Origin: Bacteroidota bacterium
GTDB taxonomy: Bacteria > Bacteroidota > Bacteroidia > NS11-12g > UBA955
Direction of reading: 5' to 3'
Length of the DNA: 45,015 nucleotides
NCBI GenBank assembly: GCA_013205405.1
Contig: JABMMZ010000034.1
Location: 1 to 45,015 of the forward strand
Shown: piece after piece, positions 16,542 through 23,097 of the stretch
Layout of the letters: every line of letters begins with the position of its first letter
Position numbering within the stretch: position 1 is the first letter of the stretch
Made by a program: the position numbers and the translations under genes
The notes under the pieces: generated by a model
Seen by the model: the letters and a program-made list of their open reading frames with translations, nothing else
What the model was told of the DNA's origin: nothing
The model's database searches: none

Positions 16542-16904
16542 CTAACTTAATTTGGGCGGTTGCCACATCTTGCCGATATACTCTGAATTAAACTGGACAT
16601 TATAATAGCTGTATGTTCTTTTTTGTTTTAAGATTAGGTTATTAAACTTAATGATATTATCATGAAAAGTAAAACCACAGCATGAACCACAAGTAAAAAA
16701 TGGTGAACAAAAATCGCATCCATTACTTTTATTTTCTGACTTATCATTTTTGTTATTACTGTCATCTGAACAAGTCTTGTCTTCGCAGCATGAAACTGAA
16801 GAACTCGTTGCGTTTTTCAACTCATTTATTGAAATTGATGAGCAACAAGGTTTGATTGACAAGCCCAATACAATAAATGTTAAAAATATTGAAATAAGAT
16901 TCAC
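16542..16904 (-). CDS. Cysteine-rich DUF6660-like small protein
   Basis: A 120-residue protein starting at a GTG, with a hydrophobic N-terminus (LISIFLTFIVLGLSI) that looks like a signal or membrane anchor. It is followed by a dense set of cysteines: PCCSS, SCCEDKTCSDD, and then GCDFCSPFFTCGSCCGF. A similar short Cys-rich gene (DUF6660 in current annotations) precedes many copper-type TonB receptors in Bacteroidota, and the order here (this gene, HMA protein, receptor) fits that arrangement. The protein probably binds or senses a soft metal such as copper in the periplasm or on the membrane; that is inference. A TATTTTTG promoter element 5 nt before the GTG supports the start. Confidence 0.75.
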   Translation of the reverse strand: MNLISIFLTFIVLGLSIKPCCSSISINELKNATSSSVSCCEDKTCSDDSNNKNDKSENKSNGCDFCSPFFTCGSCCGFTFHDNIIKFNNLILKQKRTYSYYNVQFNSEYIGKMWQPPKLS

Positions 16905-16909
16905 TTACG

Positions 16910-16917
16910 CAAAAATA
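16910..16917 (-). promoter_or_regulatory. -7 element of the metal cluster
   Basis: Reads TATTTTTG on the minus strand, a perfect TAnnTTTG, 5 nt from the GTG of the Cys-rich gene; the likely promoter for all three genes of the cluster. Confidence 0.45.
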
Positions 16918-16996
16918 GTCTATTTTTTGATATTTTCTTGCTATTAATAAGTTCAAGTTGCATTAATAGTAAAATAATTATGCTATTAAAATAAAT

Positions 16997-17035
16997 CCAC
17001 TAAAAATCAGATTTTATGAAATTGATTTTTAGTGG
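16997..17035. repeat. 13-bp perfect hairpin (possible terminator on the minus strand)
   Basis: CCACTAAAAATCA and its exact complement TGATTTTTAGTGG around a 13-nt loop. Read on the minus strand it is followed by ATTTATTTT, so it could terminate minus-strand transcription arriving from the tmRNA side. Confidence 0.6.
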
Positions 17036-17290
17036 CTCATGGATGGTGGAGCTTACACGGTACTGAACTAAATCAATCTAAACTCAATCACAACAAGGGT
17101 TTCATCATTTCACTTCAACCATGAGGTTGCATTTAACGCAACAGAATTAACTTCTAAACTCACTATTTCCAATGAGAAAAATTTAGAAGAAATAAAAAAT
17201 CGTGTTAAATAATTTGATGATTGATGAACCTTTCAAACCCTTACCAATATTGGGTTTGAAGGGGGTTCGAGATAATCCCTACGGGTCTAT
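17036..17290. other. Gap with possible gene remnant
   Basis: No intact gene. On the plus strand two short frames without a proper start can be read: one encoding HGWWSLHGTELNQSK (from 17037) and one ending in NATELTSKLTISNEK...NRVK with a TAA at 17212. They may be the shifted halves of one decayed gene but match nothing I recognise. A weak hairpin (TTTCAAACCC / GGGTTTGAAGG) lies near 17233-17265. Confidence 0.35.
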
Positions 17291-17338
17291 AAAAGGATAA
17301 GAAACTGACCCGTTGTTCAAGTCAGTTTCAGTCCTTTT
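17291..17338 (-). terminator. Terminator of tmRNA
   Basis: Immediately after the tmRNA 3' end on the minus strand: GAAACTGAC, an 11-nt loop, GTCAGTTTC, then TTATCCTTTT. The outer bases AAAAGGA/TCCTTTT extend the pairing. Confidence 0.7.
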
Positions 17339-17339
17339 G

Positions 17340-17709
17340 TGGAGCTGCAGGGATTCGAACCCTGGTCCGGAGTAGGAAATGATGGCGCTTTCTACATGTT
17401 TAGCTGTAATTAATTTTAGTGCATAAAAGGGCTTACTGCACACCATTTTACACCTTAGCTTGTTGAGTAATCATTTAAGGCTACAAACACGCCTATAATG
17501 ATATTTGGGTATTTCGACTACCTAATTTCAGAACCGACCCAAACTAAGGCTCTGTAGGCAGATGACAAGTGCTTAATCCTTGATTAGGCAGCCATTGCGA
17601 AGTTATTTTCGCCTCTTATTATTTTGAAAGTTGAGATTAAAGAGCCACGCTTACAATGCTCTACATGCTTACACTTCAGTTGCTCTACCCGTCAATTCCG
17701 GTCAGCCCC
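17340..17709 (-). ncRNA. ssrA: tmRNA (SsrA), tag ending GENNFAMAA
   Basis: Transfer-messenger RNA for rescue of stalled ribosomes. On the minus strand it begins GGGGCTGACCGGAATTGACG and ends with the T-arm GGTTCGAATCC and CAGCTCC plus an unpaired A; the 5' GGGGCUG pairs with 3' CAGCUCC as the tRNA-like acceptor stem. CCA is not encoded. The tag reading frame is at 17584-17613 (minus strand): resume codon GGC, then GENNFAMAA and TAA. The tag ends in hydrophobic residues, as expected for ClpXP recognition. Length about 370 nt in one piece, as usual for this phylum. Confidence 0.97.
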
Positions 17710-17718
17710 TTTTTTTTA

Positions 17719-17748
17719 CAAATACTATTGATTTGTACAGCAAATTTA
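17719..17748 (-). promoter_or_regulatory. Probable tmRNA promoter
   Basis: On the minus strand TAAATTTG (17741-17748) is followed by TAGTATTTG (17719-17727), 10 nt before the tmRNA. Either could be the -7 element; the downstream one differs from consensus by a base or spacing. Confidence 0.35.
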
Positions 17749-17802
17749 CAATTTTTAACCCAAATTACGCATTAGAATTCGTAATGAAAGCTAAAAGTGC
17801 CA

Positions 17803-17893
17803 TAAAATAAAGTGCTAGTGCAATAATTTAAAACGCAGAAATAGCATCGCTATTGCATTGCAAGAGATAAATCGGAGCAAGTACTTTATTTTA
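17803..17893. repeat. 91-nt imperfect palindromic element
   Basis: Arms TAAAATAAAGT-G-CT (17803 on) and AG-T-ACTTTATTTTA (to 17893), with an inner set GTGCAATA / TATTGCATTGC. It lies between the divergent tmRNA and thioredoxin-like genes, and looks like an intergenic repeat rather than a terminator. The rest of 17710-18020 holds no gene that I can see. Confidence 0.55.
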
Positions 17894-17983
17894 CAGAAAT
17901 TATAGGTTGTAATAGATTTCTAATCCGTATTCTGGGTTTAACAGCAATATTGTCACTAAATTTTTTTTGGCAGAAATTTTGTT

Positions 17984-17991
17984 TATGTTTG
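17984..17991 (+). promoter_or_regulatory. -7 element of the thioredoxin-like gene
   Basis: TATGTTTG, perfect TAnnTTTG, 29 nt before the ATG. A TTTG at 17966 is at only 14-nt spacing, so the -33 element is uncertain. Confidence 0.4.
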
Positions 17992-18020
17992 TATAGATAT
18001 TTAATAGAAAATAAACCGTT

Positions 18021-18548
18021 ATGAAAAAAATTATTTTTGTTTCTCTTGCAATCCTTATTTCTGGCATTTTTATGTCGGCCAATTTTGCATCAAAACCTAA
18101 ACCGAAAAAGAAAGCTGTAAAAGCAAAAACAACAACTCCTGCCACTACTTCAGACAAAACATTAACATGGTACACGCCTACCGAGGGGTTTGCCAAAGCA
18201 AAAAAAGAAAGTAAAATACTAATCGTAGATGTATATACCGACTGGTGCTATTGGTGCAAAGTAATGGATAAAGAAACTTATACCAATGTAGATATTATTT
18301 CTAAATTGAATCAATATTATGTGGCCATAAAATTTAATCCAGAAAACAATGGTACCCACAAAATAAATGGAGTGGATTATAGCTCTGAAGCGCTTTTACA
18401 ACTTTTAAATAAAGGTGGCCAAAATTCAGGATACCCAACTACTTTCTTTTGGAAAAAACTAAGCGACAACACTGCTATGTCTGCTTATCCTGGTTTCAGA
18501 AAACCAGATGAATTTAATGTCATTTTGAACGAATGGGTTCAAAAATAA
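18021..18548 (+). CDS. Exported thioredoxin-fold protein (CYWC active site)
   Basis: A 175-residue thioredoxin-like protein, exported: residues 1-23 form a signal (IIFVSLAILISGIFMSA) followed by a Lys/Pro/Thr-rich linker up to about residue 45. The redox motif is C76-Y-W-C79 in VDVYTDWCYWCKVMDKETY, a form typical of the DUF255/thioredoxin_7 type and of DsbD-linked reductants. The cis-Pro region is SGYPTTFFW (about 137-145). It probably acts as a periplasmic disulfide reductase or chaperone. It is a stand-alone gene with its own promoter element and a strong terminator 22 nt after the stop. Confidence 0.88.
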   Translation: MKKIIFVSLAILISGIFMSANFASKPKPKKKAVKAKTTTPATTSDKTLTWYTPTEGFAKAKKESKILIVDVYTDWCYWCKVMDKETYTNVDIISKLNQYYVAIKFNPENNGTHKINGVDYSSEALLQLLNKGGQNSGYPTTFFWKKLSDNTAMSAYPGFRKPDEFNVILNEWVQK

Positions 18549-18570
18549 AATTATAAAAACAACTTCATAA

Positions 18571-18606
18571 AAAATCCTTTCAGTTAAAAATGAAAGGATT
18601 TTTTTA
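18571..18606 (+). terminator. Rho-independent terminator after the thioredoxin-like gene
   Basis: AAAATCCTTTCA, 8-nt loop, TGAAAGGATTTT then TTTAT. A clear stem of 12 bp with a T run. Confidence 0.85.
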
Positions 18607-18608
18607 TA

Positions 18609-18616
18609 TATTTTTG
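18609..18616 (+). promoter_or_regulatory. -7 element of rlmD
   Basis: TATTTTTG, perfect TAnnTTTG, starting just after the terminator's T run. It supports the TTG start at 18627, giving a leader of only a few nucleotides. Confidence 0.45.
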
Positions 18617-18626
18617 TGCCCATATT

Positions 18627-20024
18627 TTGAAACTTAATAAAAAAAATTATCCCCTTTCTGATTTAGAAATTACGGCTATGGCTGCCGAAGGCAAAGCCAT
18701 AGCTAAACATGATGGTATGGTTATATTTATACCCTTTGGTGCACCGGGCGATGTGGCCGATATTCAAATATTAAAACAAAAGAAATCGTTTGCAGAAGGT
18801 AAAATTACACGTCTAATAAAAGCTTCTGATAAAAGAGTAGAACCCAGATGCATCCATTTTGGAACCTGCGGTGGTTGTAAATGGCAACATGTCAATTACG
18901 CCAGCCAATTGGCTTTTAAAGCCGACCAAGCCATGCAGGATATGCAACGTATAGCCAAAGTAGACGTAGAGGAATATTTACCCATTTTAGGAAGTGAAGA
19001 AACTTATAATTACCGCAACAAACTTGAATTTACCTTTAGCAATAAAGCTTGGGAAGAATATTTCGACAAAGAAAACCCAGGTAGAATAGCTGCACTTGGT
19101 TTTCATAAACCAGGTATGTTTGATAAAGTGCTTGATATTTCAGAATGCCACTTAGCACCAAACATGGCCAATGAAATTAGAATAGCTGTGAAAGAATATG
19201 CTATTGAAGCCAATCTAGATTTTTTTGATTTAAGACAGCAAACAGGTTGGCTACGCAACCTTATGCTGCGCAATACTATGAATGGTGAATGGATGGTTGT
19301 TATGATAGTTTCTGAAAATAGAACAGAAGATATAGAAAATTTATTTAATGCGCTTATCACAAAATTTGAGGCGGTAAAATCTTGGTGTTATGCTATAAAT
19401 AGTAAACAAAACGATACTTGGAGCGATTTACCTGTAATAACTTATAGTGGTTCTGATTATTTAACAGAAAATTTTGAAGGTTTGAAATTTAAAATTCGCC
19501 CACAATCATTTTTTCAAACCAATGCCAAGCAGGCCATTAACCTATACCGTATTGCAAGAGAATTTGCAGGATTGACAGGTACAGAAAACGTTTATGATTT
19601 ATATACTGGCACAGGCAGTATAGCCTTATTTGTAGCCAAATATTGCAAGCAAATAGTTGGTATTGAATACGTAGAAACAGCTATTAAAGATGCCAAAGAA
19701 AACGCCATTGAAAATAATATTACCAATGTCACTTTTTATGCTGGTGATATGAAGCATGTATTAAACAATGAATTGATAGAAAAACATGGCAGACCTAATG
19801 TTATAATTACGGATCCTCCTCGCGATGGCATGCATCCAGATGTAGTGGCTAAAATTATAGAAATGGCGCCTGAAAAAGTTGTATATGTGAGTTGCAATAC
19901 TGCTACCCAGGCTAGAGATATTGCTATTCTTGGCGAGTTGTATAAAGTAACTAAAATTCAAACTGTAGATATGTTTCCGCACACCCACCATGTGGAAAGT
20001 GTAGCTTTATTAACTAAAAAATAA
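18627..20024 (+). CDS. rlmD: 23S rRNA (uracil-5-)-methyltransferase RlmD
   Basis: SAM-dependent m5U methyltransferase of the RlmD/RumA family acting on 23S rRNA (classically U1939). The N-terminal TRAM domain (residues 1-62) is followed by the Fe-S cysteines C75, C81 and C84 (CIHFGTCGGCKWQH) with the fourth near residue 171 (SECHLAP). The methyltransferase part has VYDLYTGTGSIALFVAKY, the substrate Asp region TDPPRDGMHPDV, and the nucleophile Cys in VYVSCNTATQARD. Full length at 465 residues. There is no ATG at the right place: the TTG at 18627 is the first usable start, and an ATG further in would cut the TRAM domain. Confidence 0.93.
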   Translation: MKLNKKNYPLSDLEITAMAAEGKAIAKHDGMVIFIPFGAPGDVADIQILKQKKSFAEGKITRLIKASDKRVEPRCIHFGTCGGCKWQHVNYASQLAFKADQAMQDMQRIAKVDVEEYLPILGSEETYNYRNKLEFTFSNKAWEEYFDKENPGRIAALGFHKPGMFDKVLDISECHLAPNMANEIRIAVKEYAIEANLDFFDLRQQTGWLRNLMLRNTMNGEWMVVMIVSENRTEDIENLFNALITKFEAVKSWCYAINSKQNDTWSDLPVITYSGSDYLTENFEGLKFKIRPQSFFQTNAKQAINLYRIAREFAGLTGTENVYDLYTGTGSIALFVAKYCKQIVGIEYVETAIKDAKENAIENNITNVTFYAGDMKHVLNNELIEKHGRPNVIITDPPRDGMHPDVVAKIIEMAPEKVVYVSCNTATQARDIAILGELYKVTKIQTVDMFPHTHHVESVALLTKK

Positions 20025-20049
20025 TTTTTATAGTCCTTTAATTTTTACA

Positions 20050-20057
20050 TAAATTTG
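20050..20057 (+). promoter_or_regulatory. -7 element of tRNA-Pro
   Basis: TAAATTTG, perfect TAnnTTTG, 13 nt before the mature tRNA 5' end. Confidence 0.45.
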
Positions 20058-20070
20058 CCAAACTAAATTT

Positions 20071-20144
20071 CGGGGTGTAGCGTAGCCAGGTATCGCGTCA
20101 GCATGGGGTGCTGAAGGTCGTAGGTTCAAATCCTGCCACTCCGA
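20071..20144 (+). tRNA. tRNA-Pro (GGG)
   Basis: 74-nt cloverleaf. The acceptor stem is CGGGGTG/CACTCCG, with the C1-G72 pair that marks proline tRNAs. The anticodon arm is TCAGC-ATGGGGT-GCTGA with anticodon GGG; the T-arm has GGTTCAAATCC. CCA is not encoded. Codons read are CCC and CCU. Confidence 0.95.
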
Positions 20145-20167
20145 CTTTTTTTAGTATTAATTCTTAA

Positions 20168-20917
20168 CTAAAAACCTCTTTGTCTTTTAGCTTCATAAAC
20201 AACAATGGCTGTAGCCACAGATACATTTATGCTATCTATTTTACCCAGCATAGGAATTTTAATATTTTGATTGGCAAAATTTATCCATTCACTACTCACG
20301 CCAGAGGCTTCTGTGCCCATAACAATGGCGCAACCTTGTGTATAATTTTGCAAGTGATAGTCTTTTGCTTTGTGCAAGTTTGTACAGTAAGTAACAATTT
20401 TATGTTGCTTTAACCAAGCCATTGTTTCTGCATTATTGGCTATTGCCAGAGGAACCGTAAATACTGTGCCTAAGCTACTGCGTATAACATTGGGATTATA
20501 AACATCAGATGGTAAATTACAACAAACAACGGCATCTACATTGGCGGCATCTGCTGTTCTTAAAATGGCCCCTAAATTGCCAGGTTTCTCTACTGCTTCT
20601 ATAATAAGTATCAGGGGATTCTTAGGTAATTTGAGCGTCTCTAAAGTTTTTACTAAAGTTTTTGCTACCACTAAAAATCCACCTGTAGATTCTCTATAAG
20701 AAATTTTGGTAAATAAATCTTTACTTAAACTAATGAATTCAGCCCCAGGATATTTTCTTTCAATTTTAATTAAAAGGTCATTATTAGCCAGCTCCTTTAA
20801 AAAGAAAATAGTTTGAAATTCAATTCCAGCCACCATAGCCATTTCTATTTCCTTTTCTCCCTCTATGGCTGTTAAACCTAAATATTTGCGTACCTTAGAT
20901 TTTTCTAAACTTTGCAA
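20168..20917 (-). CDS. TrmH/SpoU family RNA 2'-O-methyltransferase
   Basis: SAM-dependent ribose methyltransferase with the knotted SPOUT fold, probably modifying tRNA or rRNA. The N-terminal substrate-binding domain (AIEGEKEIEMAM...) is followed by the three SPOUT motifs: LGAILRTADAANVDAVVCC (motif 1), CAIVMGTEASGVSSEWI (motif 2) and MLGKIDSINVSVATAIVVYE (motif 3). The first usual start codon is a TTG at 20917. However, conserved-looking N-terminal sequence (SSANTKFKILQSLEKSKVRK) continues upstream in the same frame to a stop at 20971 without an ATG, GTG or TTG. The real start may therefore be a rare codon nearer 20950-20968. Which RNA is modified is not clear. Confidence 0.88.
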   Translation of the reverse strand: MQSLEKSKVRKYLGLTAIEGEKEIEMAMVAGIEFQTIFFLKELANNDLLIKIERKYPGAEFISLSKDLFTKISYRESTGGFLVVAKTLVKTLETLKLPKNPLILIIEAVEKPGNLGAILRTADAANVDAVVCCNLPSDVYNPNVIRSSLGTVFTVPLAIANNAETMAWLKQHKIVTYCTNLHKAKDYHLQNYTQGCAIVMGTEASGVSSEWINFANQNIKIPMLGKIDSINVSVATAIVVYEAKRQRGF

Positions 20918-20968
20918 AATCTTAAATTTAGTGTTGGCACTGCTTGATATTTCTAAAAAATTTTTGAT

Positions 20969-21967
20969 TTATTTAATATTTAAAAAGGTTTGTACAGATT
21001 GGCTAAAAATTTTATTTTTATCACTGTTGGAGATATTCATGTTTTCTTCAATAAATTTACCATGTTCCAAATCGCCCAAAGGAAAAGGATAATCGGTGCC
21101 ATAACAAATTTTATCGGCTCCGAATAAATCTAACAAATACTCAAAAGATTTGCTATCATGTGTAATACCATCTACCCAAAACTTTCCAATATAATCTTTC
21201 GGATTTTTTACATCATTTAAATTTACCAAATCTGGACGTACGCTCCAACCCTGCGCTATTCTGCCCAATGTAAAAGGAAATGAACCGCCAGCGTGTGCAA
21301 ACATAACTCTCAATTTAGGAAATTTATCAAACACACCCCCAAATATCATACTGCAAATAGCTCTGCTGGTTTCGGCAGGCATACCTACCAACCATGGCAA
21401 CCAAAATTTTTGGGTGAACTCCTCTCCCATCATTTCCCAAGGATGTATGAACAAACACATATCCAAACTCTCTGCAGCCGCATAAAATGACATAAATGAA
21501 TCGTCATCTAAGTTTACCTTATTGATATTAGACCCCATTTGTACACCAGGAATTCCCAGTGTTTTTAACCGTTCTAATTCTTTAATGGCTAAAGGTATAT
21601 CTTGCATAGGCAAGGTACCTAAGCCAATAAATTGACTACTATAATCTGATTGAATTTTAGCTATATGATCGTTTAAAAACTGCGACCACCAAGCGGTATC
21701 TTTAGGCTTTGCCCAATAATTAAATAAAACAGGTACCGTACAAAGTACCATTTTGTCGACATTATTAGCAGCCATATCCCATAATACCGCTTCAGGATTA
21801 ATACAATTCTGTTCTACAGTTCTAAAAAATTTACCATCGTCTCGCAGCATATTTACAGCACCTGTTTTTTCAATATGTTCTAATTGAATAAAACCTCCAT
21901 AACCAAATTTGTATTTCAAATCGGGCCAATGCGAAGGCATAATGTGTGCATGGCAATCTATTTTCAT
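20969..21967 (-). CDS. Amidohydrolase, ACMSD-like
   Basis: Metal-dependent amidohydrolase of the ACMSD family; the reference enzyme decarboxylates 2-amino-3-carboxymuconate-6-semialdehyde in tryptophan/kynurenine breakdown. The metal site HAHIMP follows the N-terminal MKIDC; FIHPWEMMG, a HAGGSFPFTLGRI and the final GTDYPFPLGDLEHG are all ACMSD hallmarks. The start at 21967 gives 332 residues, the family length; the frame could be extended upstream to 22057, but a TATTTTTG promoter element lies in that extension. No other kynurenine gene is in the window, so the substrate is a family-based guess. Confidence 0.88.
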   Translation of the reverse strand: MKIDCHAHIMPSHWPDLKYKFGYGGFIQLEHIEKTGAVNMLRDDGKFFRTVEQNCINPEAVLWDMAANNVDKMVLCTVPVLFNYWAKPKDTAWWSQFLNDHIAKIQSDYSSQFIGLGTLPMQDIPLAIKELERLKTLGIPGVQMGSNINKVNLDDDSFMSFYAAAESLDMCLFIHPWEMMGEEFTQKFWLPWLVGMPAETSRAICSMIFGGVFDKFPKLRVMFAHAGGSFPFTLGRIAQGWSVRPDLVNLNDVKNPKDYIGKFWVDGITHDSKSFEYLLDLFGADKICYGTDYPFPLGDLEHGKFIEENMNISNSDKNKIFSQSVQTFLNIK

Positions 21968-21974
21968 TGAAGCG

Positions 21975-21982
21975 CAAAAATA
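21975..21982 (-). promoter_or_regulatory. -7 element of the ACMSD-like gene
   Basis: Reads TATTTTTG on the minus strand, 7 nt from the ATG at 21967, ruling against the longer upstream start. Confidence 0.45.
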
Positions 21983-21998
21983 GTAAAATAAACCAAGT

Positions 21999-22030
21999 TT
22001 TGAATTTTCAACAAAAAACTTGTACGTTTG
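21999..22030 (+). promoter_or_regulatory. Full Bacteroidota promoter of the His-Cys protein gene
   Basis: TTTG at 21999-22002, a 20-nt spacer, then TACGTTTG at 22023-22030: an exact TTTG-N20-TAnnTTTG. The ATG is 25 nt further on. Confidence 0.65.
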
Positions 22031-22055
22031 AAAAAATATTGGATTTATCCATTTC

Positions 22056-22634
22056 ATGAAACTAGCAAGCGATTATACCAAGCATATTTTTTGTATTGAA
22101 GGCGATTGGCACCCCGACCTGCGCCAAAAAGACACCATAGAAAGTGCCTTAAAATTTATGGAAACAGCCAGTGGTATGAAAATTAAGCACATACACCGCC
22201 ATTGCAGCACCAAGCATGAGCTAGAAAACAGAATGAAAGAGTATGAACGCAATATTTATAATAAATTTAGCATTTTTTATTTAGCCTTTCATGGCGTACC
22301 CAATGGTTTAAAATTAGACAGAAAGAATATTTTGACTTTGGAAGAGTTAGGAGAAATGGCTGAAAACAAACTGAAAAATAAAATTTTGCATTTAGGCAGT
22401 TGCCAAACCTTAAATATAGATAAGCGGTATATCAAAAAACTATTGAAACGCACAGGTGCCCTTTGTATCAGTGGATTTAAAAAAGAGGTGCCCTTTGTAA
22501 GTTCTACTATTTTCGATGTTCTGTATTTTGAAATGTGCCAATACTACAAAAAAATGGATGTAGTAGAAAAGTACATGAAACAATATTATGGCAAATTGAT
22601 GAAAGAATTAGAATTTATAATGGTTTACGAGTAG
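22056..22634 (+). CDS. DUF6642-like protein with caspase/CHAT-like His-Cys pair
   Basis: A 192-residue cytosolic protein, not assigned to a known enzyme; it resembles the family annotated as DUF6642. Two motifs stand out: FYLAFHG (H79) at the end of one strand and ILHLGSC (C116) at the end of the next, 37 residues apart, followed by CISGFKKEVPFVSSTIFDVL. This order (strand-HG, strand-SC, then a strand with a pre-helix acidic/basic loop) is that of clan CD cysteine peptidases such as caspases, CHAT and gingipain-like proteins. The gene is alone, with its own textbook promoter, and divergent from the ACMSD-like gene. A peptidase role is inference; the remainder of the fold seems minimal. Confidence 0.7.
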   Translation: MKLASDYTKHIFCIEGDWHPDLRQKDTIESALKFMETASGMKIKHIHRHCSTKHELENRMKEYERNIYNKFSIFYLAFHGVPNGLKLDRKNILTLEELGEMAENKLKNKILHLGSCQTLNIDKRYIKKLLKRTGALCISGFKKEVPFVSSTIFDVLYFEMCQYYKKMDVVEKYMKQYYGKLMKELEFIMVYE

Positions 22635-23064
22635 TGTTTTATTTATGAAGTCAATCACGAATAGAATTTTAATTCTAATACTTTAAAAGTATATTAAGGG
22701 CAATTCTTTTCAATATTTTAATGGGGTAAATTAACTAAATACAATCAAATAAATTACTCTTTATATATTAATTCCCTTTACATACTTATTATTACTTATA
22801 TTGTTCTTTATAATTAATTTTTGTAAATCAATTGTCTTTTTATAAGTGAAAATTATTTATTAAAATAAAACCTACAAACAACATATTAAAATTAAACTAA
22901 ATAACGAACTGCTTTAATATTGGGAGTGTTTATAATATTTTATAAACAGTAATAAGAGTTAATAAAGGTGACATGCTGAAGTGTAGCGAAACGAAGCGTA
23001 TCACCTTTTAAATAAATGCTCTGATATTTTTTTTTAGTAGGGAAAATCATTCACCTCAATTCCT
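22635..23064. other. Gene-free AT-rich gap with palindromes
   Basis: No gene seen. It contains a 9-bp perfect palindrome around TATT at 22927-22948 (TGTTTATAA...TTATAAACA) and a REP-like hairpin at 22964-23008. Confidence 0.5.
22964..23008. repeat. 45-nt REP-like hairpin
   Basis: Arms AAAGGTGA-C-ATGCT and AGCGT-A-TCACCTTT, with one mismatch and one wobble, enclosing GAAGTGTAGCGAAACGA. Its GC content is higher than the surroundings. It is too far (about 330 nt) from the upstream gene to be its obvious terminator. Confidence 0.55.
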
Positions 23065-23072
23065 TATTTTCG
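23065..23072 (+). promoter_or_regulatory. -7 element of the M1 peptidase gene
   Basis: TATTTTCG, a one-base variant of TAnnTTTG, 25 nt before the ATG. Confidence 0.35.
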
Positions 23073-23097
23073 CATTCATATTTAATGTTAAAATAAA

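Noticed and set aside
20148..20174. Terminator between tRNA-Pro and the TrmH gene
   Set aside because: The TTTTTAGT/ACTAAAAA stem is almost pure A/T and overlaps the TrmH stop codon; too weak to list.
21968..22057. Upstream start for the ACMSD-like protein giving 362 residues
   Set aside because: The extra 30 residues are not family-like, would contain the promoter element at 21975-21982, and overlap the divergent gene.
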